Notes: generated by a model from the sequence alone, not told the origin. A stretch of DNA of 64,000 nucleotides from Cognaticolwellia aestuarii (GCF_002000025.1 NZ_MUZV01000007.1:1-64000), one strand, 5' to 3'. Counted from the stretch's first letter, positions 27,516 through 37,061 are shown. Translations and numbers: made by a program.

Positions 27516-28844
27516 CTATAAAATAAAGCGACTTAGGTCTTCATCTTTCACTAATTCAGATAAAATTCCAGCAACAAACTCAGCGTTAATAACTATGCTT
27601 TCACCTGTGCGATCATTGGCAGTGAATGACAGCTCTTCGATTAGGCGTTCCATCATCGTATGTAAACGACGGGCTCCGATGTTTTCAGTGCTTTCGTTAA
27701 CTTGCCATGCGGCATTGGCAATGGCTTGAATACCATCTTCACTAAATGAAATATCAACACCTTCAGTGGCCAATAAAGCAATATACTGCTCAGTTAAAGA
27801 CGCATTAGGTTCAGTTAAAATACGTACAAAATCATCTGTAGTTAATGCTTTTAACTCAACACGAATTGGCAAGCGACCTTGTAATTCTGGAATTAAATCA
27901 GATGGTTTGGCCATCTGAAAAGCACCAGAGGCAATAAACAGTATATGATCAGTTTTAACCATGCCATGTTTAGTGCTAACGGTAGAGCCTTCAACTAAAG
28001 GAAGTAAGTCTCGTTGCACACCTTCTCTTGAAACGTCAGGGCCTGAGCTATCGCCGCGTTTACAAATTTTGTCAATTTCATCAATAAACACAATACCGTT
28101 TTGCTCAACAGCATAGATTGCTTTTTCTTTGATGTCGTCTTGGTTAACGATTTTAGCTGCTTCTTCTTCTTGCAAAGCTTTGAATGCATCTTTAATTTTT
28201 AGCTTACGTTTTTTTGTTTTTTCACTCGACATGCTTTGGAACATGTTTTGTAATTGTGAGGTCATGTCTTCCATGCCCGGAGGAGCCATGATTTCAACGC
28301 CCACTTGTGGTGCAGCTAAGTCTAATTCAATTTCTTTATCGTCAAGTTGGCCTTCGCGTAACTTTTTGCGAAATACTTGGCGAGTTGAGTTATTTTCTGG
28401 TTGCTCATCATTGCCAAAGCCATCTCGTGCTGGCGGAAGTAATACATCTAAAATGCGCTCTTCGGCAGCTTCTTCAGCTAAGTGCTTAACACGAGCCATT
28501 TCTTGCTCTTTCGTCATCTTAATTGCCATATCAGCAAGATCACGAATAATAGTCTCGACTTCTTTACCCACATAACCTACTTCAGTGAACTTAGTTGCTT
28601 CAACTTTAATAAATGGCGCGTTGGCTAGCTTAGCTAAACGGCGGGCGATTTCAGTTTTACCAACCCCTGTAGGGCCGATCATCAGAATGTTTTTAGGGGT
28701 AACTTCTGCGCGCAACTCTTCATTAAGTTGCATTCGACGCCAGCGATTTCTCAGAGCAATGGCAACGGCACGTTTAGCATCGCTTTGGCCAACAATATGG
28801 CTATCAAGTTCGTGAACAATTTCACGTGGTGTCATATTTGACAT
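27516..28844 (-). CDS. hslU: ATP-dependent protease ATPase subunit HslU
   Basis: HslU (ClpY) is the AAA+ unfoldase that feeds proteins into the HslV peptidase. The 442 residues show Walker [16 protein letters not shown] (about 56-70), the pore motif GYVG, an inserted I-domain (about 110-240, charged), Walker [10 protein letters not shown], and the C-terminal tail ending SRFIL that docks into HslV. AAGGAAA lies 6 bases before the ATG. It follows hslV by 24 bases. Confidence 0.97.
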   Translation of the reverse strand: MSNMTPREIVHELDSHIVGQSDAKRAVAIALRNRWRRMQLNEELRAEVTPKNILMIGPTGVGKTEIARRLAKLANAPFIKVEATKFTEVGYVGKEVETIIRDLADMAIKMTKEQEMARVKHLAEEAAEERILDVLLPPARDGFGNDEQPENNSTRQVFRKKLREGQLDDKEIELDLAAPQVGVEIMAPPGMEDMTSQLQNMFQSMSSEKTKKRKLKIKDAFKALQEEEAAKIVNQDDIKEKAIYAVEQNGIVFIDEIDKICKRGDSSGPDVSREGVQRDLLPLVEGSTVSTKHGMVKTDHILFIASGAFQMAKPSDLIPELQGRLPIRVELKALTTDDFVRILTEPNASLTEQYIALLATEGVDISFSEDGIQAIANAAWQVNESTENIGARRLHTMMERLIEELSFTANDRTGESIVINAEFVAGILSELVKDEDLSRFIL

Positions 28845-28868
28845 ATTAATTTCCTTACAAATTGGCCG

Positions 28869-29387
28869 TTATAGCTCATCAATTACGTGTTGTTGGTTGG
28901 TAAATACACAGATGTCGCCGGCAATTTTTAATGATTTCTCAACAATTTCTTTTGCAGAAAGTTCGGTATTTTCAAGCAAAGCTGTAGCGGCTGATTGAGC
29001 AAAGTTTCCACCACTGCCAATGGCAATAAGATCGTGCTCAGGCTGAACTACATCACCATTACCGGTAATGATTAGTGATGCCGTTTCATCAGCAACAGCT
29101 AATAAGGCTTCTAATTTTCGTAGTGCACGATCACTGCGCCAATCTTTTGCTAATTCAACAGCAGCTTTTGTTAAATGCCCTTGATGAATCTCTAGCTTGC
29201 TTTCAAAGCGTTCAAATAGGGTAAACGCATCCGCTGTGCCGCCGGCAAAACCTGCTAGTACTTTGCCATTATATAAACGACGCACTTTACGAGCGTTGCC
29301 TTTCATTACTGTGTTGCCAAGAGAAACTTGACCATCACCACCAATGGCCACTTTGCCATTACGTCTGACTGAAACAATAGTAGTCAC
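28869..29387 (-). CDS. hslV: ATP-dependent protease peptidase subunit HslV
   Basis: HslV is the proteasome-like peptidase of the HslUV complex. After removal of the initiator Met, the catalytic N-terminal Thr is exposed ([29 protein letters not shown]). [17 protein letters not shown] is typical. The 172 residues fit. The start is GTG, with AGAGG 6 bases upstream. A 6-bp hairpin lies just before the ribosome binding site (29407-29424). It is first in an operon with hslU and the DUF971 gene. Confidence 0.97.
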   Translation of the reverse strand: MTTIVSVRRNGKVAIGGDGQVSLGNTVMKGNARKVRRLYNGKVLAGFAGGTADAFTLFERFESKLEIHQGHLTKAAVELAKDWRSDRALRKLEALLAVADETASLIITGNGDVVQPEHDLIAIGSGGNFAQSAATALLENTELSAKEIVEKSLKIAGDICVFTNQQHVIDEL

Positions 29388-29406
29388 AATTAACCTCTTA
29401 CATTTT

Positions 29407-29424
29407 GCCCACTAAGGTAGTGGG
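29407..29424 (-). promoter_or_regulatory. hairpin in the hslV leader
   Basis: GCCCAC and GTGGGC form a 6-bp GC-rich stem around CTACCTTA-type loop bases, ending about 20 bases before the hslV start and just upstream of its ribosome binding site. It lacks a T run and is therefore unlikely to be a terminator. It may stabilise the mRNA. Confidence 0.5.
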
Positions 29425-29513
29425 CTTGTCTAATGTAGTTTAGATAAGGGGTAGCTATAGCTTTTTCAAGGGAGCTATGACGAATTTATCAGATTTTTTA
29501 TTATAGAAAGGTG

Positions 29514-29537
29514 ACAATAAAGCCCTAGAATAGGGCT
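29514..29537 (-). terminator. possible terminator after the SPOR gene
   Basis: On the minus strand AGCCCT-ATTCT-AGGGCT is followed by TTTATTGT. It lies 32 bases beyond the SPOR gene stop and upstream of hslV. Confidence 0.6.
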
Positions 29538-29568
29538 ATGTTAAATGACTGAGAGTGATAGAAGTTGG

Positions 29569-30120
29569 CTAATCCCAGCCCCAAATTTTACAGCCGTGAA
29601 CAGCATTGTTTTTCAATTTATGTTTGTCTTTTTCAGCATTGCGCTTTTTAGTGTATGGTCCCAAGTAAACTTTGTACCAAGTCGAGCTCGTACCAACAGA
29701 TTTACTGACTTGTGCTTCTAAGCCGGTAAAGGCAATTTTTGCTTTTAATGATTCGGCCTGTTTACGCGTTTTAAATGAGCCACATTGCATTTTATATGGG
29801 CCTCTTTGTTTTACTTCGTATTCACCTACTTCAACTTGTTTGCTTTTTAAGTCATCAACGTAGGTCCACTTTTCTTCTGGTGGTTCAGGCAGTTCGGTGG
29901 TTTTTTTCGCTTTATGCACTTTAGGTGCAGCAACCGTGTCGGGGGCTACATCTTTGATGCTCCAGAGCATATAGCCAAAGCTAGGGATAGCAATCACGAG
30001 AAAAGCCGCAATTAGCTTCACTTTTAATGGTGTTCCTGCGACCTGCTCAGCATTTTTTTTATATGGACTTTGTTTTTTATTTTTTGCTCGAGAGCGAGAA
30101 ACGTAATCTTGATGTGCCAT
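29569..30120 (-). CDS. SPOR-domain protein, FtsN-like
   Basis: The 183 residues form a short basic cytoplasmic tail (YVSRSRAKNKKQSPYKK), one membrane segment (about 34-53), a Pro- and Lys-rich linker and a C-terminal SPOR domain (about 108-180: YKMQCGSFKTRKQAESLKAKIAFTGLEAQVSK...WYKVYLGPYTKKRNAEK). SPOR domains bind denuded septal peptidoglycan. The position upstream of hslVU and next to priA is that of ftsN in E. coli, so it may be the divisome activator FtsN, in a short form. The name is likely but not certain. Confidence 0.85.
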   Translation of the reverse strand: MAHQDYVSRSRAKNKKQSPYKKNAEQVAGTPLKVKLIAAFLVIAIPSFGYMLWSIKDVAPDTVAAPKVHKAKKTTELPEPPEEKWTYVDDLKSKQVEVGEYEVKQRGPYKMQCGSFKTRKQAESLKAKIAFTGLEAQVSKSVGTSSTWYKVYLGPYTKKRNAEKDKHKLKNNAVHGCKIWGWD

Positions 30121-30230
30121 GGAAAACTTTATACTGGAAGACTTTCGCCAATTCTAACCAACTGGTAAGAAAATAGCATCAATTGATATCACTTTATTTT
30201 GTTATTAAAACAACAGCAACATAGTGTTAA

Positions 30231-32459
30231 CTACCAACTTAAGTCGACAGGGTCGATATCAATAGACCACCTTACTTTTGAATGCCATTCATTTGATGCA
30301 CTATGATAGATAAGTTTAAAAACTGCTTGGTGAAGTTGCTTTCTAGATTTTGCTTGTAAAATTAAATGAAAACGAAACTTACCGGCTTTTTTCTCCATTG
30401 CGGCCGGTACGGGGCCAGCAAATTGACAGCCTTCAAGCGGTGTTTCAGTCATTGCACGTAAAAACTTTTCTGGATAAGAGGGGTAGTTTGCTTCTGCTCG
30501 GAACAACGCTTGAAAGCTGAATGGTGGCAATAATGCTTGTTGCCGCTCTATCAGTGCTTGTTTAGCAAAATGTTGATAGCCGTTATGAATTAAATCTTGC
30601 AGCAAGGGATGATCTGGGAAATTACTTTGCACCATTACTTTGCCAGGCTTACTGGCTCGTCCTGCTCTACCTGATACTTGTACCAGCAGTTGCGCCATAT
30701 GCTCTGCTGCACGAAAGTCATAGCTAAATAAAGCGCCATCAACATCAAGTACCGCAACTAAAGTAACATCTGGAAAATGATGACCTTTGGCTAGCATTTG
30801 CGTGCCAATGAGCAGTTGATGTTCTTTATTAGCCACTTCCGTTAATAACTTAGCTAAAGCCCCTTTTTTACGTGTACTGTCGCGATCGATTCGTACTGTT
30901 GAATAGTCAGGAAATAGTGCGCTAATTTTTTCTTCTAATTGCTCGGTACCTTGCCCCAATGGTTTAATACGAACGCTACCACAACTCGGGCATTGCGGTG
31001 GAATACGTTTTTGACTGCCGCAATGATGACAAATCAGTAACCCTTGTCCTTGGTGAAGTGTATAAGGCTTATTACAGCGCTGACAATCAGCAACCCAATG
31101 ACATTCTTGGCAATTTATTGCTGGCGCATAACCACGGCGGTTAAGAAATATTAACGCTTGCTCGCCGCGAGCTAAGGTGTTTTTAATTGCTTGTTTTAAC
31201 GTGCCAGAAAGCCCATGTTCCATTTGTTGTTGTGCAACATCGATCAGGCTTATTTTTGCTGTTGAGGCATTGCCAGCGCGTTTGCGTAATTGATGATAAT
31301 GGTACTTACCTGTTAAAGCGTTATGCAGTGACTCAAAGCTTGGTGTGGCACTACCAAGCATAATGGGTATATTTAGCTGCCTTGCGCGCAAAATAGCAAT
31401 ATCGCGTGCGTGATAGCGAAAGCTATCTTGTTGCTTAAATGAGGCGTCATGCTCTTCATCAACAATGATCAAACCTAAATCGTGCAGTGGTGTAAAAATA
31501 GCGGAGCGAGTGCCAATAACAATGGCTGCACTTCCACGCTGTGCGGCTAACCAGGTTTGCAAGCGTTCTTTGTCGTTTAAGCCCGAGTGGTGCAAGCTTA
31601 TTGGCACATTAAATCGTTGTTCAAAGCGGCTTAAGGTTTGCGGTGTTAGGCCAATTTCAGGCACTAATACTAACACTTGCTGACTTTTTGCTAATACTTG
31701 TTCAATGGCTTGTAAATATACTTCAGTTTTACCGCTACCAGTAATGCCGTCGATTAAATGACATGAAAACTGAGCTTGCATTTCTTTCATGGTAGCGACA
31801 ATGATAGCTTGTTCAGCCGAAAGCTCTAATCTGTTTGCCTGTTGTAAGGCCTGTGCTTGCCATTTAAATAATGTTGCGGCTCGTGTTTCACTATAAATAA
31901 GTTGTTTTTTCTCAAGCGCAGTTAATTGTGCCTTATTAAATCCCAGTGTTAATAACTCGGACCAGGTCATACCTTGGTGCTGCTTAATAAAATTTAGCAG
32001 CTCTGCTTGTTTAGGTGAGCGTTTGGCTATTGCCTTTTGTTCTGCTTCATCTACGTGAGCTTTTGCCAACCAAAATTGTGGTAATTCGATGTCAGGTTGT
32101 TTTATTTGTCTTAATAAAACCGGTAATGCTTGTTGAAATACATCACCAATGGGATGGTGGTAATAATCACTACAACGTTGGATAAAGTTAAGTAGAGTAG
32201 GCGAAAAATGAAAGTCATCATTAACACGACTCAGCACCGACTTTAATTTATCAATAGCGTATTCTGTACTTTCATCTATCGATAAAACAATACCAACTAC
32301 TTGACGGGCGCCAAAGGGAACAATAACACGCTCCCCCAGCTGTAACGTTTTAGCGGCTAACTTTGCCGGTACTTTATAGGTAAATAATTGGCGCATAGGT
32401 ACCGGAATGGCAACCTGTACATAGATATCTGTTGAAGTTACTGGCAAAAAATTGGTCAT
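30231..32459 (-). CDS. priA: primosomal protein N' (replication restart helicase PriA)
   Basis: PriA binds stalled forks and recombination intermediates and reloads the replisome. In order: DNA-binding domain (about 1-190), helicase core with Walker A LIDGITGSGKTEVY, VDEEHD motif II, HRRGYAPAINC, two zinc-binding sites with eight Cys (CQECHWVADCQRCN ... CHHCGSQKRIPPQCPSC), and a C-terminal lobe. ATG 32459 gives 742 residues beginning MTNFLPVTSTDIYVQVAIPVP, close to E. coli PriA (732). A GTG at 32501 would add 14 residues. Neither has a clear ribosome binding site. It diverges from rpmE as in E. coli. Confidence 0.96.
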   Translation of the reverse strand: MTNFLPVTSTDIYVQVAIPVPMRQLFTYKVPAKLAAKTLQLGERVIVPFGARQVVGIVLSIDESTEYAIDKLKSVLSRVNDDFHFSPTLLNFIQRCSDYYHHPIGDVFQQALPVLLRQIKQPDIELPQFWLAKAHVDEAEQKAIAKRSPKQAELLNFIKQHQGMTWSELLTLGFNKAQLTALEKKQLIYSETRAATLFKWQAQALQQANRLELSAEQAIIVATMKEMQAQFSCHLIDGITGSGKTEVYLQAIEQVLAKSQQVLVLVPEIGLTPQTLSRFEQRFNVPISLHHSGLNDKERLQTWLAAQRGSAAIVIGTRSAIFTPLHDLGLIIVDEEHDASFKQQDSFRYHARDIAILRARQLNIPIMLGSATPSFESLHNALTGKYHYHQLRKRAGNASTAKISLIDVAQQQMEHGLSGTLKQAIKNTLARGEQALIFLNRRGYAPAINCQECHWVADCQRCNKPYTLHQGQGLLICHHCGSQKRIPPQCPSCGSVRIKPLGQGTEQLEEKISALFPDYSTVRIDRDSTRKKGALAKLLTEVANKEHQLLIGTQMLAKGHHFPDVTLVAVLDVDGALFSYDFRAAEHMAQLLVQVSGRAGRASKPGKVMVQSNFPDHPLLQDLIHNGYQHFAKQALIERQQALLPPFSFQALFRAEANYPSYPEKFLRAMTETPLEGCQFAGPVPAAMEKKAGKFRFHLILQAKSRKQLHQAVFKLIYHSASNEWHSKVRWSIDIDPVDLSW

Positions 32460-32580
32460 ATAAAAAGAAAATGTTACAGCTATTCTACTGCTAAATAGCA
32501 CAATGCCAAGTGAGAAAATAAGGAGAAAAGTCTTTTTATAAAATAAAGTAGTAAATTGCTTGTTTTTTTAGCGGTTTTTA

Positions 32581-32607
32581 TTGCTATGCGGGTGGGGATC
32601 TTATAAT
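32581..32607 (+). promoter_or_regulatory. probable rpmE promoter
   Basis: TATAAT (32602-32607) lies about 88 bases before rpmE, with TTGCTA (32581-32586) or TTATTG (32578) as -35 at spacings of 15 or 18. The leader of about 80 bases could hold an autoregulatory site, since L31 mRNAs are controlled by the protein in E. coli. Confidence 0.55.
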
Positions 32608-32694
32608 ATTCGCCTCCATTATTTTTAACTCGTATGGTGCTTGGCAGCAATAATGACTGATCAAGTGGCGATACGGCCTTAACAGAGGTTTCCC

Positions 32695-32907
32695 ATGAAA
32701 GACGGTATTCATCCAAATTATGTAGAGTTCAAGGCAACTTGTTCTTGTGGTAACGTTATTACAACTCGTTCAACTGTAGGTAAAGACTTACACTTAGACG
32801 TATGTTCAGAATGTCACCCATTCTACACTGGTAAGCAAAAAGCTGCTGAGACTGGTGGTCGTGTTGATAAATTCAACAAGCGTTTTGGTGCTCTTAGCAA
32901 GAAGTAA
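32695..32907 (+). CDS. rpmE: 50S ribosomal protein L31, zinc-binding form
   Basis: L31 bridges the ribosomal subunits. The 70 residues keep the four zinc-binding Cys in CSCGN and CSECHPF, so this is the C+ form that also acts as a zinc store. The C-terminal FNKRF segment is present. GAGG lies 6 bases before the ATG. It diverges from priA and is followed by a strong terminator. Confidence 0.97.
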   Translation: MKDGIHPNYVEFKATCSCGNVITTRSTVGKDLHLDVCSECHPFYTGKQKAAETGGRVDKFNKRFGALSKK

Positions 32908-32928
32908 TTCTGCTAAATTACCAGAAGA

Positions 32929-32956
32929 AAAAAGCACCTTAGGGTGCTTTTTTTTT
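32929..32956 (+). terminator. terminator after rpmE
   Basis: The stem AAAGCACC / GGTGCTTT with a TTAG loop is followed by nine T, 22 bases after the rpmE stop. Confidence 0.93.
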
Positions 32957-33102
32957 AGCTAAATTAGCTTGAATCACTTATGTAATAACGAGCTGCTTAT
33001 GTTTTTATACTTTTCAGAAGTTATTTTTACTTTTCTTTAAACCCTTTTCCTGCATACTGCATCTAACTTAGTAATATAAGCAAAACATCGAGAATTCACT
33101 TT

Positions 33103-33660
33103 TTGGATAAGTTAAAAATTATTGATGCCAACGAGCGCTTTAGCCCAGATATTGAATCCCAGTGGATAGCGCAAGCACAACAGGGAGATCAGCAAGCATT
33201 TCATCGTATATATGAGAATTATCATCGTCGAATTTATGCCTTATGTTGGCGTATGCTGGCTGATAAAGACAGTGCAGAAGATGTTTGTCAGGAAGTTTTT
33301 GTACAATTATGGCAAAAAATTAGTAATTTTCGTGGTGAAAGTAAGTTTTCAACTTGGTTGCATAGTGTCGCAAGTAACATAGCGTTAGGACATATCCGCA
33401 AAAATAAAACTTGGCTTCAGCGTATTTTTAGCATCGAAGATCAGGTTGTCGAAGATGTTGCCGTTGATATGCCGCAATGCTCAAATTTAGATAAGAATAT
33501 TCTTAAGTTACCTGAAAGAGCGCGCTTGGTATTCGTATTGTTTGCTATTGAAGGTTATCGCCATGAAGAAATTGCTAGTATGTTAGGTATGGCGGTGGGC
33601 ACCAGTAAAGCTCAATACCATCGAGCTAGAGGTTTATTACGCGAGTCATTGAGCGAGTAG
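33103..33660 (+). CDS. ECF-type RNA polymerase sigma factor
   Basis: The 185-residue protein has a sigma-2 region (about 33-98: FHRIYENYHRRIYALCWRMLADKDSAEDVCQEVFVQLWQ) and a sigma-4 helix-turn-helix (about 130-180: ARLVFVLFAIEGYRHEEIASMLGMAVGTSKAQYHRAR), without sigma-1 or sigma-3. Start TTG 33103 is the only early start in frame, with GAGA upstream. The following gene encodes a single-pass membrane protein that is the likely anti-sigma factor, 3 bases after the stop. The third gene has a DUF4097 repeat. Signal and regulon are unknown. Confidence 0.9.
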   Translation: MDKLKIIDANERFSPDIESQWIAQAQQGDQQAFHRIYENYHRRIYALCWRMLADKDSAEDVCQEVFVQLWQKISNFRGESKFSTWLHSVASNIALGHIRKNKTWLQRIFSIEDQVVEDVAVDMPQCSNLDKNILKLPERARLVFVLFAIEGYRHEEIASMLGMAVGTSKAQYHRARGLLRESLSE

Positions 33661-33663
33661 AAG

Positions 33664-34185
33664 ATGAAAGAAAATAATATTACCGATAATAGTGCGGAAA
33701 AAAACTTACAAGTAGCAATCGCAAAGCTGCCAAAAGAAATATCACCAGAACGTGATTTATGGTCTGGTATTGACAGAGCGATTAACCAAAATACTAGGGT
33801 GTTGGAAAAAAACAATACCCGAAAAGTAATTATGCCAACAGCTTGGGCTGCATCAGTGGTCGCTGCGGTATTATTAACTTGGATAACTTTAGGCCCTGAA
33901 TTATCAACAACACAGCCATCGATAAATTTAGTTGCAGAAATTCAACATAATTTTCAGCAACAGAAGCAGGCTATGCTGGTTAATTTTGGTACGCCAGACA
34001 TTAAACAATTGCCGATAGCTATGCAGGCGGAGTTAATCAAGCTCGCATCAGCACAAAAAACGATTAGCAAAGCCCTTGTAGAAGATCCTAATAATAGTGA
34101 TTTATTAAACTTATTACGTTGGACTCAGCAGCAAGAGTTAGATTTATTAAAACAATTATATAGTCCGCAATGGCAAGAGATTTAG
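33664..34185 (+). CDS. probable anti-sigma factor (single-pass membrane protein)
   Basis: The 173 residues form a cytoplasmic N-terminal part (1-54), one membrane segment (about 57-77: TAWAASVVAAVLLTWITLG) and a helical periplasmic part rich in Gln and Leu (NLLRWTQQQELDLLKQL). The placement 3 bases after an ECF sigma gene and this topology are those of anti-sigma factors. The zinc motif (His-x3-Cys-x2-Cys) of the common anti-sigma fold is absent, so the sigma-binding domain would be of another type. The role is inferred from context. Confidence 0.72.
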   Translation: MKENNITDNSAEKNLQVAIAKLPKEISPERDLWSGIDRAINQNTRVLEKNNTRKVIMPTAWAASVVAAVLLTWITLGPELSTTQPSINLVAEIQHNFQQQKQAMLVNFGTPDIKQLPIAMQAELIKLASAQKTISKALVEDPNNSDLLNLLRWTQQQELDLLKQLYSPQWQEI

Positions 34186-34225
34186 TTGTTTATAGTTATT
34201 ATTGAATATGAAACAAGAGGTTAAT

Positions 34226-35167
34226 ATGGGAAGCTTACGTAATTATTTACCACTAGTACTTTTTATCACAGCAACCACAACTATCGCTGGAGAACGCATT
34301 GATGAGTCTATGCCATTAGGTAGCATTAAAAATGTCACCATTGAAAATTTACGTGGTGAGGTAACCGTTACCGGCACTAGCGGTGATACCGTTTCGGTGA
34401 TGGGAGAGCTTGATGATAAAGCGCAAGGTTTAACCTTTGAAAAGTCAGGCTCGCGGATCATTATTAAAGTTGAGATACCTCAAGGTAACCATAATGACTG
34501 GGGTAATAAAGGCTCTGAACTTAGCATTAAAATTCCCCAGCATGTTCGTATTAGCTTTAAGGGGGTGTCATCAGACATCAATGTCAGCAAGTTCACTCAT
34601 GGTACTGAAATTCAAACGGTGAGTGGTGACATTAATGCTAAAGACTTACAGCAACAAATAGAATTAGCGACCGTAAGTGGCAATATTGACAGTAATAACT
34701 TAGCAGGAAAAGTACGTCTTTCCTCGGTGAGTGGTGACATACACGATCGTAACTCAAGTGGCAGAGCTCACTTTAAAACCATCAGCGGTAGTCTAAGCTC
34801 AAGCTCTAGTGCCAATGAAATTTCAGCCAACACCGTTTCAGGAGATATTGACCTACGTTTAGCGGATATTGATGAGTTAATTGTTTCAACGGTCAGTGGC
34901 GAATTTAATAGTCAATTATCGCTTAATGACAACGGTTTATTAAAAATGTCTAGCGTTAGCGGTGATTTAACCGTCGACTTTAAAAATGAAGTGCAAGCGA
35001 GTTTCGATTTAAAAACCAATGCTGGTGGACATATTATCAATCGACTAACCTCAGCAAAGGCAAAACGTGCAAAATATGGTCCTAGCGCTAAATTATCTTT
35101 TGAAACAGGCAAGGCAAATGCTTCAGTAAGAGCTAGTACAGTTAGTGGTAGCATAGAAGTTAAATAA
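34226..35167 (+). CDS. DUF4097 secreted beta-repeat protein
   Basis: The 313-residue protein has a signal peptide (MGSLRNYLPLVLFITATTTIAG) and then about eight repeats of roughly 20 residues with the pattern S-[TS]-[VI]-S-G-[DNES]-[ILF] (TVSGDI, TVSGNI, SVSGDI, TISGSL, TVSGDI, TVSGEF, SVSGDL, TVSGSI). Such repeats build a right-handed beta-helix-like fold. ATG 34226 is chosen because AAGAGG lies 6 bases before it. It is third in the ECF sigma operon, so it is likely cotranscribed and possibly the envelope effector or sensor. The exact function is unknown. Confidence 0.88.
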   Translation: MGSLRNYLPLVLFITATTTIAGERIDESMPLGSIKNVTIENLRGEVTVTGTSGDTVSVMGELDDKAQGLTFEKSGSRIIIKVEIPQGNHNDWGNKGSELSIKIPQHVRISFKGVSSDINVSKFTHGTEIQTVSGDINAKDLQQQIELATVSGNIDSNNLAGKVRLSSVSGDIHDRNSSGRAHFKTISGSLSSSSSANEISANTVSGDIDLRLADIDELIVSTVSGEFNSQLSLNDNGLLKMSSVSGDLTVDFKNEVQASFDLKTNAGGHIINRLTSAKAKRAKYGPSAKLSFETGKANASVRASTVSGSIEVK

Positions 35168-35173
35168 CCTAAG

Positions 35174-35227
35174 CTGCTAAACGCGTTATAGACATGATAC
35201 TTAAGTGTTTAGCAGTGACTTTTTTGT
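35174..35227 (+). terminator. possible terminator of the ECF sigma operon
   Basis: CTGCTAAAC (35174) pairs with GTTTAGCAG (35207-35215), with a long loop, followed by TGACTTTTTTGTTT. The 9-bp stem is perfect but the loop is large. Confidence 0.55.
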
Positions 35228-35636
35228 TTAATTAATGTTTGAAAGTGGTAGGTCACCCTTATTTAACTTAAATATCAACAGTGAAATTCAAGGTGTTAAG
35301 TGGCTTACCGTCGGGGCTTTGGATTTTAGCAAAGTAAGAAGCCAGCATTTAAATCCATTCCTAGTTTATTTAGCCTTTTACATTGCTCTCAGTGGTAAGC
35401 AACAGATTATCATTACGATGACTGTTAGGCTAAGCCGTTCTGTTTCGCTGAGCTCTGAGCGTTACTATTAATATATTTCTAGCCTAGATTGGCTTAATAA
35501 TAGTTTTCTTTTTCATTTTTCTTGGCGGTAATTTCTGCTACATTAGCTCTCTTTATTTTCGAATAATTTTAAATACTAAAAAGTGCAATAGTTGCACGTT
35601 TAAGTAGAGATTATCGCCAAGCATTTAAGGTGTGAT
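35228..35636. other. intergenic region before dnaB, no supported gene
   Basis: This 409-base stretch has no gene I can support. An open frame at 35235-35471 has low-complexity, unlikely composition and no ribosome binding site. The dnaB promoter should lie near the right end, but no clear box stands out. Confidence 0.6.
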
Positions 35637-37055
35637 ATGGCCGATCGTAAGCCCGCCAAATTTAGTAAAAACAACCAGTTTCCTCGAGACAAACAAATTG
35701 ATGAGTTAAAAGTTCCGCCACATTCATTAGAGGCAGAACAATCAGTGCTAGGTGGTTTATTATTGGATAATGAAACCTGGGATCGTGTCGGAGAGCGCGT
35801 TGTAGCACAAGATTTTTATAGTCGTTCACATCGTATTACCTTTGAAACCATTGGAGCGTTAATTGAGTTAGGTGAGCCGGTAGATTTAATCACCTTATCT
35901 GAAGCGCTTGAAAATGATCAAAAGCTTGACGACGCTGGTGGCTTTGTTTATCTCGCTGAAATGATGAAAAACACGCCAAGTGCCGCCAATATCACCGCTT
36001 ATGCAGATATTGTTCGTGAGCGAGCTGTTACGCGTGAGATGATCAGCGTTGCCAATGAAATTGCTGAAGCAGGCTATGATACACAAGGGCGTAGCAGTGC
36101 TGAATTACTCGATTTTGCCGAAACTAAAGTATTTGCTATTGCAGAGCAGCGGGCAAATAAATCGGAAGGGCCTGAAAATATTAGCTCGGTTCTAGAGAAA
36201 ACCGTTGATCGTATTGAGAAGCTATGCGCCTCACCAACAAATGGTGTTACCGGCGTTTCAAGTGGCTTTACTGATTTAGATAAAATGACGGCGGGATTAC
36301 AAAAATCTGATCTTATTATTGTCGCTGCTCGACCATCTATGGGTAAAACGACTTTTGCGATGAACTTGGCTGAGCATGCAGCAATGACGGAAGACAAGCC
36401 AGCACTTATTTTTAGTTTAGAGATGCCTTCAGAACAGTTGATGATGAGGATGTTAGCTTCACTTGGGCGTATCGACCAAACTAAAATTCGTACCGGTCAA
36501 TTAGAAGATGAAGATTGGGCACGATTATCGTCGACCATGGGATTGTTAATCGAAAAAGGTAAAATGTTTATCGATGATGCTGCGGGATTAACACCCACAG
36601 ATGTCCGATCACGAGCACGACGAATTGCGCGAGATCATGGTGGCATCAGCATGATCATGATCGATTATCTGCAATTGATGCGAGCGCCACAGTTTTCTGA
36701 TAATCGTACCTTAGAAATTGCTGAAATATCACGTTCATTAAAAGCGTTGGCCAAAGAACTAGAAGTGCCTGTTGTTGCACTATCTCAGTTAAACCGTGGC
36801 TTGGAGCAACGTTCTGATAAACGTCCAATAAACTCAGATTTACGTGAATCAGGTTCAATAGAGCAAGATGCTGATTTAATTATGTTTATTTATCGTGATG
36901 AGGTTTATCATGATGACTCTGAATATAAAGGTATGGCTGAAATAATTATTGGTAAACAGCGTAATGGCCCTATTGGTAGAGTACCTTTGACTTTCCAAGG
37001 GCAATTTTCACGCTTTGATAACTATGCTGGCCCGCACGTACTTGATGAAGATTAA
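35637..37055 (+). CDS. dnaB: replicative DNA helicase DnaB
   Basis: DnaB is the hexameric 5'-3' helicase of the replication fork. The N-terminal domain (about 20-125: PPHSLEAEQSVLGGLLLDN) is followed by the RecA-like domain with Walker A ARPSMGKTTFAMN (about 228), IDYLQLMR (Walker B region), SQLNRGLEQR and KQRNGPIG. The 472 residues fit. It is followed 6 bases later by alr, the same dnaB-alr order as in E. coli and Vibrio. Confidence 0.97.
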   Translation: MADRKPAKFSKNNQFPRDKQIDELKVPPHSLEAEQSVLGGLLLDNETWDRVGERVVAQDFYSRSHRITFETIGALIELGEPVDLITLSEALENDQKLDDAGGFVYLAEMMKNTPSAANITAYADIVRERAVTREMISVANEIAEAGYDTQGRSSAELLDFAETKVFAIAEQRANKSEGPENISSVLEKTVDRIEKLCASPTNGVTGVSSGFTDLDKMTAGLQKSDLIIVAARPSMGKTTFAMNLAEHAAMTEDKPALIFSLEMPSEQLMMRMLASLGRIDQTKIRTGQLEDEDWARLSSTMGLLIEKGKMFIDDAAGLTPTDVRSRARRIARDHGGISMIMIDYLQLMRAPQFSDNRTLEIAEISRSLKALAKELEVPVVALSQLNRGLEQRSDKRPINSDLRESGSIEQDADLIMFIYRDEVYHDDSEYKGMAEIIIGKQRNGPIGRVPLTFQGQFSRFDNYAGPHVLDED

Positions 37056-37061
37056 GCATAA

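Noticed and set aside
28129-28575. A 148-codon open frame on the plus strand
   Set aside because: It lies fully antisense to hslU, has a Ser/Cys-rich composition caused by the complementary strand, and no ribosome binding site.
35235-35471. A 78-codon open frame between the DUF4097 gene and dnaB
   Set aside because: There is no ribosome binding site, the composition is unlike neighbouring genes, and no domain is recognised.
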